Of a stretch of 64,000 nt of DNA, positions 39,887-49,837 are shown in pieces. This DNA comes from Ruminococcus sp. (GTDB lineage Bacteria; Bacillota; Clostridia; Oscillospirales; Ruminococcaceae). Where the stretch lies: contig JAETQO010000002.1 of assembly GCA_021770655.1 (NCBI GenBank), positions 1 through 64,000 on the forward strand. Reading direction: 5' to 3'. The notes under the pieces were generated by a model. It was not told the origin of the DNA. It did not search any database and was given only the letters and a program-made list of their open reading frames with translations. The first letter of the stretch is position 1. Every line of letters begins with the position of its first letter. The position numbers and the translations under genes were made by a program.

Positions 39887-41848
39887 ATGCTTCTGCCGCT
39901 TGTTTGTGTTGCCTTGTTTTCAGACAGCGGAGAAGCAGAACATTATTTTATGAATAGTCAGAATAACAACGGTAAAAACACAACACAAAAACGTTTTTTC
40001 AGGAAAAAATCAGAAAACGGCGAAATCTTGCTTTCACAGGCGGCTAAGGAGCTTGACAGAGTTAAAAACCAGAGAAATATGAGCGCACAGAAAAAAAGCG
40101 TTCAGCAGAAACCTGCGGCAAAAAGACCTGCCGCGTCTGCGGTAAGAAGACCGAGAAACGCTGAAAGTAAGACAAAAGAGCCTGTTCGTCGCACTCCCGT
40201 TAAGATAATCCCTCTTGGCGGACTTAATGAGATAGGCAAAAATTTTACAGTTATCGAATGCTCGAACGATATGTTCGTTATCGACTGCGGTCTGGCTTTT
40301 CCGGACAGCGAAATGCCGGGAGTTGATATTGTTATACCCGATTTTTCCTATATTGAGAAGAATCAGGAAAAGCTCAGGGGAGTCGTTCTTACTCACGGTC
40401 ACGAGGATCATATCGGCGGATTGCCGTATTTTCTCAAAAAGTTCAACGTGCCTGTTTACGGCACAAGGCTTACTCTGGGGCTTGTCGAGGGAAAGCTCAA
40501 GGAGCACGGCTTGCTTGGCAGCGTCAAGCTCAATGTGGTCATGCCCAGACAGACTGTCAAACTTGGTTGTATGGCGGTTGAATTTATCAGAGTCAACCAT
40601 TCTATTCCGGACGCCGTGGGAATGGCTGTGCACACTCCGGCAGGCGTTTTGATCCACACCGGAGATTTCAAGGTGGATTATACCCCTATAGAGGGCGGTA
40701 TAATCGATCTGCCGAGATTTGCGGAGCTTGGAAACAAAGGCGTTCTGGCGCTTATGGCTGATTCTACCAATGCTGAAAGACCGGGTTATACCATGAGCGA
40801 GCGCAAGGTCGGTGAAAGCTTTGAAAAGCTGTTCAACCGTGCGGAGGGCAAGAGGATAATTATTGCTACCTTTGCGTCTAACGTTCACAGGGTACAGCAG
40901 ATAATCAACAATGCTGTTATTCACGGAAGAAAGGTCGCCGTTTCAGGAAGAAGCATGGTAAATGTGATAAGCAAGGGTATTGAGCTTGGTTATCTGAAAG
41001 TTCCGGACGGCGTTATGATAGATATTGATTCTATTTCAAGATATGCGCCCGAAAAGACGGTTATCGTTACTACAGGAAGTCAAGGAGAGCCTATGTCGGC
41101 GTTGACAAGAATGTCGGCTAATGAGCACCGCAAGGTAACTATCACACCAATGGATTTTATAATCATTTCCGCTAACCCTATACCGGGAAATGAAAAATAT
41201 GTAACAAAGGTCATAAACGATCTTATGCGGCTGGGTGCGGAGGTCGTTTACGAGGCGATGTACGATGTCCATGTTTCGGGGCACGCTTGCCAGGAAGAAC
41301 AGAAGCTTATGCTTGCGATCACAAAGCCTAAGTATTTTATTCCTGTACACGGCGAGTACAAGCACCTTATGAAGCATAAGGCGACTGCGCTGTCCGTAGG
41401 GATACCTGAAAGCAATATCATTATTGCGGATATAGGAAACGTTATTGAAACGGACGGCGTTGATATGAAGATCACCGAACAGGTTCAAGCAGGCAAGGTT
41501 CTGGTAGACGGACTCGGCGTCGGAGATGTCGGCGCTATAGTACTTCGCGACAGAAAGCATCTGGCTCAGGACGGTCTGATAATAGCGGTCGCTACTATCG
41601 ACAGGACTTCGGGCGAGATACTTGCGGGTCCTGATGTGGTTTCAAGAGGTTTTGTATATGTAAGGGAGAGCGAAGAGCTTATGACCGAGGCACAGAAGCT
41701 TCTGGGCGATACCTTGCAGAACTGTCTTGACCATAATATGAAGGATTGGAATTCTATCAAGGGAAAGATGAAAGACAATCTTTCCGATTTCATTTTCACA
41801 AAAACTAAGAGAAGTCCTATGATCCTGCCGATCATAATGGAAATATAA
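39887..41848 (+). CDS. Ribonuclease J
   Basis: About 653 residues. A metallo-beta-lactamase-fold exo/endoribonuclease central to RNA decay in Firmicutes. The catalytic core starts near residue 105 (VKIIPLGGLNEIGKNFTVIE) with zinc motif LTHGHEDHIGG (His170, His172, Asp174, His175), later RVNHSIPDAVG, HTGDFKVDYTP and the beta-CASP blocks TFASNVHRVQQI and VTTGSQGEPMSAL. About 100 residues before the core are Lys/Arg/Ala/Asn-rich and likely disordered, and the first 20 are unusually hydrophobic. The start is chosen for its strong AGGAAGGAG site. Whether it is J1 or J2 cannot be decided. Confidence 0.93.
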   Translation: MLLPLVCVALFSDSGEAEHYFMNSQNNNGKNTTQKRFFRKKSENGEILLSQAAKELDRVKNQRNMSAQKKSVQQKPAAKRPAASAVRRPRNAESKTKEPVRRTPVKIIPLGGLNEIGKNFTVIECSNDMFVIDCGLAFPDSEMPGVDIVIPDFSYIEKNQEKLRGVVLTHGHEDHIGGLPYFLKKFNVPVYGTRLTLGLVEGKLKEHGLLGSVKLNVVMPRQTVKLGCMAVEFIRVNHSIPDAVGMAVHTPAGVLIHTGDFKVDYTPIEGGIIDLPRFAELGNKGVLALMADSTNAERPGYTMSERKVGESFEKLFNRAEGKRIIIATFASNVHRVQQIINNAVIHGRKVAVSGRSMVNVISKGIELGYLKVPDGVMIDIDSISRYAPEKTVIVTTGSQGEPMSALTRMSANEHRKVTITPMDFIIISANPIPGNEKYVTKVINDLMRLGAEVVYEAMYDVHVSGHACQEEQKLMLAITKPKYFIPVHGEYKHLMKHKATALSVGIPESNIIIADIGNVIETDGVDMKITEQVQAGKVLVDGLGVGDVGAIVLRDRKHLAQDGLIIAVATIDRTSGEILAGPDVVSRGFVYVRESEELMTEAQKLLGDTLQNCLDHNMKDWNSIKGKMKDNLSDFIFTKTKRSPMILPIIMEI

Positions 41849-41900
41849 AAATAAAGATGAACAAAAGAAACTTATCTGATGATGCGTCAAGGGGCGGCTT

Positions 41901-43883
41901 ATGAAAAGTAACAATGGTTTTCAGATTATAATTCGGATAACGGTTTTCGTTACTGCGCTTGCGGCGTTGATAGGAGCTTTTATGCTCCATTCGACACCAT
42001 CGCGCAGGGAATCGGGAAGCGTGCTTATTATTGTATCGGTAATTGCGGCTATACTGCTTTTGCTGGAAGCGTTTGTATTCAGAAATCAGACTAAGAAATA
42101 TGTTGCAAAGCTGTCGACTATGATTTCCAGGACGGAGCGGGATTCGCTGTTGAATTTTCCTGCGCCTGCGATAATTATAGATGCGGAAAATGTCATTGTC
42201 TGGTATAATCGTCTGTTCGGAAGGCAGGTTTACAACGATGAAGAAGCGTACGGCATTGACCTTACGGAGCTTATAAATATCGATATGGATAAGATATACG
42301 GTTCCGAAGGGGATCTGGTCTGCATAAATTCTCATTTTTACAGTGCCAGAGCTGTACATACCGATTCTGAGGGCGAGCTTTCAATGGTTTATTTCAATGA
42401 TGTTACGGACTATGTTGAACTGGAATATGAAACCAGAATGTCGCACAAAGCTGTAATTATTGTGATGATAGACAATTTCGACGAGCTTATGTCCAATATA
42501 AGAGAAAGCGAAAAGGCTCACGTTGTAGTTGAGATAGAAAAGATCATCGAGGAATTTGTGGAGAATACCACGGCTGTTTCCAAAAAGATCTCCAACGATA
42601 AATTCTATGTTTTTATGGAGGAGAGACACCTTGCGCCGATAATCGAAACGCGGTTCAAGATACTTGAACAGGCGAGAAAGATATCTGTAGGCGAACGTTC
42701 CAATTTGACGCTTTCTATCGGAGTAGGCAGGGACGGAGCCAATCTTGCCGAAAGCGAGAAATTCGCAAAGCAGGCGCTTGAGATGTGTCTGGGACGAGGC
42801 GGCGATCAGGCGGCGGTAAAGGAGGACGGCGAGTTCAAATTCTTCGGTGGAATTTCCTCTGCGCCGGACAAGAGTAACAAGACACGTATAAGAATGGTAG
42901 CCAAGGCATTGATCGAGCTTATATGCAACCACGACAAAGTCATTATTATGGGGCATCGTTTCGGCGATCTGGACAGCGTAGGTTCGGCGACAGGCTTTTG
43001 CTGTGCAATAAAAAATATGGTTAGAGAGACCTATGTGGTCGTTGATCCGGAGCAGAATCTGTCCAAAACTCTTATCGATTATATAAATGAAAAAGAATCA
43101 GAACGGTATTATATAACACCGCAGGAAGGGCTTGAACTTCTCGACGACAACACTTTGCTTGTGGTAACGGATACGCACAATCCTGCTCTCGTGGAATCCA
43201 AGGAAATACTTGAGAGGGCAAAGAATGTAGTTGTAATCGACCACCACAGACGAATGGTAAACGGTATTGAACCGACGATAATGTCGTTCCTCGAACCGAA
43301 CGCTTCGTCGGCTTGCGAGCTGGTAACGGCGCTTATTGAATATTTCGGAGAGGATTCAAACATTTCCGTTCATGTTGCCGAGGCTCTGCTTGCGGGAATC
43401 ATGCTTGATACGAAAAATTTTGTAATGAAGACAGGTGTTTCGACTTTTGAAGCGGCGGCGTTTCTGAAGAAAAAGGGTGCGGACACTGTAGCTGTCAAAA
43501 AGCTTTTTGCCAATTCGATCGAAACCTATCAGCAGAAATCGGCTCTTATCAACAGCGCGCACATTTATAAAAAATGCGCTATCGCATTTACCGAGGAGCA
43601 GTTTTCAAATATCAGGATAGCGGCTTCTCAGGCCGCAGACGAGCTAATGGGTATAACGGGAGTAAACGCATCGTTTGTTTTGTATGAAACTAACGGAACC
43701 GTTAATATTTCTGCCAGAAGCCTTGGCGCGTTCAATGTTCAGATAGTTATGGAGGCGCTTGGCGGCGGCGGTCATCTTACTATGGCGGCTACTCAGCTAA
43801 ATACCGATATGGACAGCGCTCAGCGCAGGCTCAAAGAGGCTATAGACGAATATATTGAGAATAACAGATCTCAAAATAAATAG
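41901..43883 (+). CDS. gdpP: GdpP-type cyclic-di-AMP phosphodiesterase
   Basis: 660 residues. Two N-terminal membrane helices (about 7-29 and 35-56) are followed by a PAS-like domain (about 75-165), a degenerate GGDEF domain (about 170-305; no GGDEF motif) and a DHH-DHHA1 phosphodiesterase (about 330-650). Catalytic motifs are MGHRFGDLDSVGSA, VVTDTHNPA, VVIDHHRRM (Asp447-His448-His449) and GGGGHLTMAATQL. It degrades the second messenger c-di-AMP, which controls osmolyte uptake and wall homeostasis. It precedes rplI and dnaB as in many Firmicutes. Confidence 0.94.
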   Translation: MKSNNGFQIIIRITVFVTALAALIGAFMLHSTPSRRESGSVLIIVSVIAAILLLLEAFVFRNQTKKYVAKLSTMISRTERDSLLNFPAPAIIIDAENVIVWYNRLFGRQVYNDEEAYGIDLTELINIDMDKIYGSEGDLVCINSHFYSARAVHTDSEGELSMVYFNDVTDYVELEYETRMSHKAVIIVMIDNFDELMSNIRESEKAHVVVEIEKIIEEFVENTTAVSKKISNDKFYVFMEERHLAPIIETRFKILEQARKISVGERSNLTLSIGVGRDGANLAESEKFAKQALEMCLGRGGDQAAVKEDGEFKFFGGISSAPDKSNKTRIRMVAKALIELICNHDKVIIMGHRFGDLDSVGSATGFCCAIKNMVRETYVVVDPEQNLSKTLIDYINEKESERYYITPQEGLELLDDNTLLVVTDTHNPALVESKEILERAKNVVVIDHHRRMVNGIEPTIMSFLEPNASSACELVTALIEYFGEDSNISVHVAEALLAGIMLDTKNFVMKTGVSTFEAAAFLKKKGADTVAVKKLFANSIETYQQKSALINSAHIYKKCAIAFTEEQFSNIRIAASQAADELMGITGVNASFVLYETNGTVNISARSLGAFNVQIVMEALGGGGHLTMAATQLNTDMDSAQRRLKEAIDEYIENNRSQNK

Positions 43884-43900
43884 GAAAGGCAGTGTTTTAA

Positions 43901-44347
43901 ATGAAAGTTATTTTGTTAAAGGATGTTAAAGGCTCCGGCAAAGAGGGAGATATTATAAAGGTCGCAGACGGTTATGCAAGAAATTTCCTTATCGGAAAGG
44001 GTCTTGCCCTTGAAGCAACTGCAAAAAACCTTAACGATCTTGCCGGAAGAAAGGCTTCGGCTCAGCACAAGATCGATGTTGAAACGGCGGATAACAAGGC
44101 TGTTGCCGCAAAGCTTGAGGGTAAGGAAATCGTTGTGAAGGCTAAGGCGGGGCAGGGCGGAAAGCTTTTCGGCGCCGTTACCGCTTCTGCTGTCTCGGAC
44201 TGCATCAAGGAGCAGTATGATGTAAGCGTTGACAAGAAAAAGATCAATCTTGCATCGGAGATAAAGGCTTACGGAGATTTCAGCGCAGTTATCAAGCTTA
44301 CCCACGGTGTTTCGTGCAGTGTAAAAATTAAGGTAGTTGAGGGATAA
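43901..44347 (+). CDS. rplI: 50S ribosomal protein L9
   Basis: 148 residues, normal length. [21 protein letters not shown] and the conserved [11 protein letters not shown] are the L9 signature, and the C-terminal rRNA-binding lobe ([16 protein letters not shown]) is complete. It lies 17 bases after gdpP and two bases before dnaB, so the three genes form one operon. GGAAAGG precedes the ATG. Confidence 0.97.
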   Translation: MKVILLKDVKGSGKEGDIIKVADGYARNFLIGKGLALEATAKNLNDLAGRKASAQHKIDVETADNKAVAAKLEGKEIVVKAKAGQGGKLFGAVTASAVSDCIKEQYDVSVDKKKINLASEIKAYGDFSAVIKLTHGVSCSVKIKVVEG

Positions 44348-44349
44348 TC

Positions 44350-45711
44350 ATGGCGGATAATTACCCAGGTCTGTCAACCGGAAGTCTGCTGGGCAAAGAA
44401 CTGCCTTTTTCTCAGGAGGCTGAGGAGGCTGTTCTTGGAGGCGTGCTTCTTGATCCTTCGGCGTTGCCTAAGGTAATAGAACTGCTTCGCCCCGAAAGCT
44501 TTTTCAGACCGCAGCATCAGCAGCTTTTTACAATAATAATGAGAATGTTCACCAATGGCAGTAAGGAGGACGTTATAACGGTTATCGATGAAGCCGTTAC
44601 AATGGGTATCTTTGAGACTTCAGCTATGGCGAAATCCTATCTTACGGGACTCATGGAAAACGTTCCGTCCACGGCGAACATTGAAAGCTACTGCAAGATC
44701 ATAGATGAAAAGGCGAAGATCAGGTCGCTTATCAATGCGGCTAATCAGATACTTGAAAAGGCTTACGACGGAGGAGAGGATTCCTCTGTTCAGTTGGATT
44801 CGGCAGAGCAGGCTATTTTTGACATCAGGCAGGGAAGAGATGTTCAGGGGCTTACAAGGATGAGCGACGTTATTGTTGACATCTTTGAGCATTTGCAGGA
44901 GATTTCCGGTCCGGACGCAGGCGAGCATCTCGGAGCGAAAACAGGATTCGGACAGCTTGACGCTATAACAACCGGTCTTAACCGTACGGACCTTATTATC
45001 ATTGCCGCACGTCCCGCAATGGGTAAATCGGCGTTTGCGATGAACATTGCGGTGAATACCTGCAAGGCAACGAAGAGGGAAGTTGTTATTTTCTCTTTGG
45101 AAATGGGCAAGGAACAGCTTGTTTCCCGTATGATCGCATCAGAGGCGCTGGTCAATAACACGTTGCTGAGGTCGGGCGGGCTGGAGCCTTCAGATTGGGA
45201 AAAGATCGCCGGTGCGGCGGATACGCTTTCTCAGCTTCCGATATACTTTGATGACGGTGCAGGCTGTACGGTGCCTCAGATGAAGGCTAAGCTCAGAAGA
45301 ATGAGGAATCTCGGTCTTGTCGTTATCGACTATATTCAGCTTATGCAGTCTACAAATAAGAATGCGAGCCGTGTTGAAGTTGTATCGGAGATCACACGCC
45401 AGCTAAAGCTTATGGCAAAGGAGCTTAATGTTCCTGTTATTGCGCTTTCACAGCTTTCGCGTAGTTCCGAGAAGAGAGAGGACAAACGTCCGATGCTGTC
45501 CGATCTGCGTGAATCAGGTTCTATCGAGCAGGACGCGGATATAATTATGTTCCTTTACCGTGACGCATATTATAACGACAGCGAGGATAAGTCTGTTGCC
45601 GAGTGTATAGTTGCGAAAAACCGACATGGACAGACCGATACGGTAAAGCTTGGCTGGATAGGCGAATACACGCTGTTCAGAGGACTTGATTTCAGGAGAG
45701 ACGATGGATAG
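44350..45711 (+). CDS. dnaB: Replicative DNA helicase DnaB
   Basis: 453 residues. The hexameric fork helicase. The N-terminal domain (about 15-120, PFSQEAEEAVLGGVLLDP) binds primase. The RecA-like motor has Walker A ARPAMGKSAFAMN, the switch FSLEMGKEQLVSRM, Walker B VVIDYIQLM and ALSQLSRSSEKREDKRPMLSDLRESGSIEQDAD around the arginine finger region. Complete, with no intein. Its end overlaps the tilS start (ATGGATAG). Confidence 0.97.
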   Translation: MADNYPGLSTGSLLGKELPFSQEAEEAVLGGVLLDPSALPKVIELLRPESFFRPQHQQLFTIIMRMFTNGSKEDVITVIDEAVTMGIFETSAMAKSYLTGLMENVPSTANIESYCKIIDEKAKIRSLINAANQILEKAYDGGEDSSVQLDSAEQAIFDIRQGRDVQGLTRMSDVIVDIFEHLQEISGPDAGEHLGAKTGFGQLDAITTGLNRTDLIIIAARPAMGKSAFAMNIAVNTCKATKREVVIFSLEMGKEQLVSRMIASEALVNNTLLRSGGLEPSDWEKIAGAADTLSQLPIYFDDGAGCTVPQMKAKLRRMRNLGLVVIDYIQLMQSTNKNASRVEVVSEITRQLKLMAKELNVPVIALSQLSRSSEKREDKRPMLSDLRESGSIEQDADIIMFLYRDAYYNDSEDKSVAECIVAKNRHGQTDTVKLGWIGEYTLFRGLDFRRDDG

Positions 45712-47029
45712 ATTTCTGGAAAAGGTTTCAAATACTATTGATAAATTCAATATGACAGATAAGAGCGAGCGCTTGCTCGCCTGCCTTTCGGGCGGTGCGG
45801 ACAGCGTTGCGCTCCTTTTGTGTTTACACGGGCTTGGGTATGACGTTGTCGCCTGTCATGTAAATCATCATCTGCGCGGCGAGGAAAGCGACAGGGACGA
45901 ACGGTTTTGCAGGGAACTTTGTGAAAAGCTGGGAATAGAGTTATCCATTTTTCACGCTGATGTGAAAAAATATTGCAGTGAAAATTCGCTCTCAACAGAG
46001 GAAGGGGCGAGGGTACTGCGTTATCGGTTCTTTGACAGTATGAATGTTGATAAGATATGTACGGCGCACAGCTTGTCGGACTGTCTTGAAACTACGTTAT
46101 TCAATCTTTCAAGGGGTACGGGTCTAAAGGGACTTTCAGGTATTCCCCCTGTAAGGGATAATATTATAAGACCGCTTATAGAATGCAGTAGGGAAGAGAT
46201 CGAGGATTTTCTGGAGAAAAGAGGACAGAGCTATGTGACCGACTCGACAAACCTGTCGGACGAATATTCAAGAAACAAGATAAGACATCTTGTAGTTCCG
46301 CAGTTAAAAGTGCTTAACGGCGCACTTATGCAGTCATATTCAAAGACTGCGGAGAGGATAAGAACCGACTGCGATTTTCTTGAGGGTGAGGCGGACAGGG
46401 CTTTTGAAAAGTGCAGGCTTGAAAAGGGTTACGACGCGGAGAGCTTGAAAAAGCTTCATGAAAGCATACGCAGAAGAACTGTAATGCACATACTTGGCAG
46501 AGAAGGAGTCAAGGTCGCTCAGGACATGATCGAAGAAGTTGACCGAATAATCTGCGGAGGCGGAAGAGTAAATGTCAAGGGAGGACTTCACGCAGTCTGT
46601 TCAAAAGGGATACTCACATTTGCGCAGGGTGAACAGTTAGTGCGCAAGGCTTTTGAGTCGGTCATTATCAACGGAGACGGCGAATATATTTACAGAGGCA
46701 GAAGAATAACTGTTAAACTTCAGCCTCTTAATGAGAACTTTGCAAATGTTCATAAAAAGTTTGCAAATTGTTGTCTTGATTATGATAAAATAAAAGGTGA
46801 AATTGCTGTCGGAGGTCGTTTGGAGGGCGATAAGATCAGGCTTGTCAATCGGGATTTTGACAGCGATGTGAGAAAGCTGATAAATAAAGGCTTCAGGCTT
46901 CAGGACAGAAACAGCGCCGTGCTTCTCAGAGATGAAGACGGTGTCGTGTTTGTCGAGGGTGTCGGTGCGGCAGACAGAGTAAAAATAACTGCACAGACCC
47001 ATAGGCTCTTTACCTTTGAAATATCATGA
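45704..47029 (+). CDS. tilS: tRNA(Ile)-lysidine synthase
   Basis: About 441 residues. It modifies the wobble cytidine of the AUA-reading tRNA(Ile). The PP-loop is LSGGADSVALLL, followed by CHVNHHLRGEESDRDE and TAHSLSDCLETTLFNLSRGTG; the C-terminal TilS domain is present (about 370-441). The ATG at 45704 is chosen because GGAG is six bases upstream; it lies inside the last codons of dnaB. The hpt gene follows, with ftsH after it, the classic order. Confidence 0.94.
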   Translation: MDRFLEKVSNTIDKFNMTDKSERLLACLSGGADSVALLLCLHGLGYDVVACHVNHHLRGEESDRDERFCRELCEKLGIELSIFHADVKKYCSENSLSTEEGARVLRYRFFDSMNVDKICTAHSLSDCLETTLFNLSRGTGLKGLSGIPPVRDNIIRPLIECSREEIEDFLEKRGQSYVTDSTNLSDEYSRNKIRHLVVPQLKVLNGALMQSYSKTAERIRTDCDFLEGEADRAFEKCRLEKGYDAESLKKLHESIRRRTVMHILGREGVKVAQDMIEEVDRIICGGGRVNVKGGLHAVCSKGILTFAQGEQLVRKAFESVIINGDGEYIYRGRRITVKLQPLNENFANVHKKFANCCLDYDKIKGEIAVGGRLEGDKIRLVNRDFDSDVRKLINKGFRLQDRNSAVLLRDEDGVVFVEGVGAADRVKITAQTHRLFTFEIS

Positions 47030-47072
47030 AACTATCACATTGACACTGTATAATCAGAAAGGTTGTAATTCA

Positions 47073-47597
47073 ATGAGTAGTATATCCGTACTGTATTCTG
47101 AGGAAGATATTGCTCTGGCAGTCAAAGAGCTTGGCGAGGCGATAACCGGGGATTATATGGGTAAAAAGCTTCTGGCAGTTTGTGTGTTAAAGGGAGCTTT
47201 CATTTTCGCTTCCGATCTGGTAAGAAGGATCGACGGAGATGTACGGGTGTCGTTTATTACTGCAAAAAGCTATGAGGGCGAATACTCTACGGGAAAGGTA
47301 TCTGTTTCAGAGGGCGTTGGTTTTTCGGATATAGATCTGAGCGAATGGAATGTGCTGATCATCGAGGATATTATCGATACGGGAAGAACTCTTTTGGAAT
47401 TGAAAAACAAATTTTCCGAAATGGGAGCCAAGAGCGTTAAGCTGGCGGTGCTTCTCGACAAGCCGTCAAGGCGTGTTGCAGAGATTGCTCCTGATTACAG
47501 ATGCTTTGAAATTGAAGACAGGTTTGTAGTCGGATATGGTTTGGATTATAATGAAAACTACAGAAATCTGCCGTATATCGGTATAGTTTCGCAATAG
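47073..47597 (+). CDS. hpt: Hypoxanthine phosphoribosyltransferase
   Basis: About 174 residues. Purine salvage: transfers ribose phosphate from PRPP to hypoxanthine or guanine. The PRPP loop is VLIIEDIIDTGRTLLEL, the substrate loop KSYEGEYSTGKV and the purine-contact region RFVVGYGLDYNENYRNLPYIG. The ATG at 47073 matches the family start (SSISVLYSEEDI) and has AAAGG upstream; an earlier in-frame start overlapping tilS adds 19 atypical residues. Confidence 0.95.
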   Translation: MSSISVLYSEEDIALAVKELGEAITGDYMGKKLLAVCVLKGAFIFASDLVRRIDGDVRVSFITAKSYEGEYSTGKVSVSEGVGFSDIDLSEWNVLIIEDIIDTGRTLLELKNKFSEMGAKSVKLAVLLDKPSRRVAEIAPDYRCFEIEDRFVVGYGLDYNENYRNLPYIGIVSQ

Positions 47598-47635
47598 ACG
47601 TCAAAAATAAATACAGAACAAAAGGTTGTGATTAA

Positions 47636-49657
47636 TTGAAGAATAACAGTAGTAACGGAAAGACTTTGCTGATTTATCTGCTCGTATCTGTTGCAATAAT
47701 TTTCGGACTCGTTTATATGCTTACAAATATGAGTTCAAAATCTTCGGACAAAAAGTATTCCGAGATAATGAGACAATTTGATACGCTGCAGGTTTCTCAG
47801 TTTGAATTGGATCTTGGTTCAGGACAGATGAAATACAAGCTCAAGGGAGAAGATAAGGTTTACAATTATACGGTTCCGAATGTTTCGCTTTTTGCTAACG
47901 AGGTTCTCGGCGGTGAAGATGCGGAGAATTATCGTAAGAAATACGATGAGGCAAATCCGGACGAACCGTTGGAATATAATCTTATCCCTATATCCGACAA
48001 CAGCTTCTGGCTCAATCTTATACCGACGCTGCTTATGCTTGGAATCATGATATTCTTCTTCGTGTTTATGATGAAGAGCGCAGGCGGCGGAAAGATGTCA
48101 TCTTTCGGAAAGACTAACGCAAAAATGGCTCCCAGCAGTAAAAAAGCCACTTTTGCCGATGTAGCGGGAGCAGACGAGGAAAAGGAAGAGCTTAAAGAGA
48201 TAGTTGACTTTCTGAGAGATAATAAAAAATATGTTGAGATAGGCGCAAGAATACCCAAGGGCGTTCTTCTGCTGGGACCTCCGGGCACAGGTAAAACGCT
48301 TCTGGCAAGAGCCGTTGCCGGCGAAGCGAACGTTCCGTTTTTCTCTATTTCCGGTTCGGACTTTGTTGAGATGTTCGTGGGCGTCGGTGCGTCAAGAGTA
48401 AGAGATCTTTTTGAACAGGCAAAGAAGAATGCGCCGGCTATTATTTTTATCGACGAGATCGACGCAGTCGGACGACAGAGAGGCGCAGGCCTTGGCGGAG
48501 GTCACGACGAGAGAGAGCAGACGCTTAACCAGCTTCTTGTTGAAATGGACGGATTTGAAGATAACGACTCAGTTATCGTTATGGCGGCAACTAACAGACG
48601 AGATATACTCGATCCTGCACTTCTGCGTCCGGGAAGATTTGACAGGCAGATCCTTGTAAGCTATCCTGATGTAAAGGGCAGAGAAGAAATTCTGAAGGTT
48701 CATACGAGAAACAAGCCGCTTGCGCCGGATGTTGACCTGGCTACGATTGCAAAATCCACGGTCGGTTTCACGGGTGCCGATCTTGAAAACCTTGTAAACG
48801 AGGCTTCGCTGCTGGCCGCCAGAAAGAACAAAAAGGCTATCACAAAGTCGGAGCTTGAAGAGGCTTCTATAAAAGTTATCGCCGGACCTGAGAAGAAATC
48901 AAAGGTCGTTACAGATGCTGAGAAAAGGCTTACAGCCTATCATGAGGGCGGTCATGCGATCTGCACCTATTACTGCAAGTCGCAGGATAAAGTTCATCAG
49001 GTATCTATCATACCGAGAGGTCAGGCAGGCGGATTTACTATGAGCCTTCCTGAAAAGGATAAATCCTATGTAAGCAAAAACGAGATGTATGAGAATATCG
49101 TTGTTCTCCTGGGCGGACGTGTAGCGGAAAAGCTTATTCTGGACGATATTTCCACAGGTGCGTCCAATGACCTGGAGAGAGCCACCTCAACGGCAAGAAA
49201 TATGGTCACACGCTATGGTTTCAGCGATAATCTCGGCCCTGTTGTATACGGTCAAGGTGAGCACGAAGTGTTCCTCGGAAGAGATTATACCAACACGCCG
49301 AGCTATTCGGACAATGTTGCGGCTGAGATCGACAACGAGATCAGGACGCTTGTTGAAAATGCATTCAACGACGCTGAAAAACTGCTCAAGGAGCATATGG
49401 ATAAACTGCATCTTATCGCAAAATATCTTATGAAACATGAAAAGATAGACGGAGTTAATTTTTACAAGCTTATGGACGGCGAACTTACCGAGGCGGAGTT
49501 TATGAGCGACGGTAATGAAACAGTGGTTTCGGACTCCGGCGACGCTGTGGAAGAGGAGCTTGCACAGCAGGAAATCGACGTTAGGGATACGCCTGTGGTT
49601 GAGGATAACATCTCTGTTGAAGCGGAAGATGAAAACTCTGATACAGACGATAAGTAA
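47636..49657 (+). CDS. ftsH: ATP-dependent zinc metalloprotease FtsH
   Basis: 673 residues. Membrane-bound AAA protease for quality control. Two membrane helices (about 11-29 and 122-146) flank a small outer domain. The AAA motor has Walker A GPPGTGKT (214-221), Walker [12 protein letters not shown] and the [23 protein letters not shown]. The zinc site is HEGGH (436-440) instead of the usual HEAGH, with the third ligand in [16 protein letters not shown] start is preceded by AAAGGTTGTGA. The acidic C-terminal tail (about 625-673) is longer than average. Confidence 0.96.
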   Translation: MKNNSSNGKTLLIYLLVSVAIIFGLVYMLTNMSSKSSDKKYSEIMRQFDTLQVSQFELDLGSGQMKYKLKGEDKVYNYTVPNVSLFANEVLGGEDAENYRKKYDEANPDEPLEYNLIPISDNSFWLNLIPTLLMLGIMIFFFVFMMKSAGGGKMSSFGKTNAKMAPSSKKATFADVAGADEEKEELKEIVDFLRDNKKYVEIGARIPKGVLLLGPPGTGKTLLARAVAGEANVPFFSISGSDFVEMFVGVGASRVRDLFEQAKKNAPAIIFIDEIDAVGRQRGAGLGGGHDEREQTLNQLLVEMDGFEDNDSVIVMAATNRRDILDPALLRPGRFDRQILVSYPDVKGREEILKVHTRNKPLAPDVDLATIAKSTVGFTGADLENLVNEASLLAARKNKKAITKSELEEASIKVIAGPEKKSKVVTDAEKRLTAYHEGGHAICTYYCKSQDKVHQVSIIPRGQAGGFTMSLPEKDKSYVSKNEMYENIVVLLGGRVAEKLILDDISTGASNDLERATSTARNMVTRYGFSDNLGPVVYGQGEHEVFLGRDYTNTPSYSDNVAAEIDNEIRTLVENAFNDAEKLLKEHMDKLHLIAKYLMKHEKIDGVNFYKLMDGELTEAEFMSDGNETVVSDSGDAVEEELAQQEIDVRDTPVVEDNISVEAEDENSDTDDK

Positions 49658-49683
49658 GGTATCAAATCAAACACTGAGTTATT

Positions 49684-49714
49684 AAAAGCGGTTTGTATAT
49701 TACAGACCGCTTTT
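49684..49714 (+). terminator. Terminator of the gdpP-ftsH gene cluster
   Basis: AAAAGCGGTTTGT pairs with ACAGACCGCTTTT (one G-U pair) around a 5-base loop; T-rich sequence follows. Confidence 0.85.
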
Positions 49715-49837
49715 AATCTTGATTTTTTGGGGAAAATAGTGTATAATAATTCAATAGTGCTTTGTTAAGTCGCTTTTCAGCGCAGAGGTATTAGGTTATC
49801 AGATGTGCGGAAGAATAATAAAAGAAAAGAGAATATT

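Noticed and set aside
40034-40924. 296-codon minus-strand frame opposite RNase J
   Set aside because: The opposite strand encodes conserved RNase J motifs throughout; this frame has no start signal.
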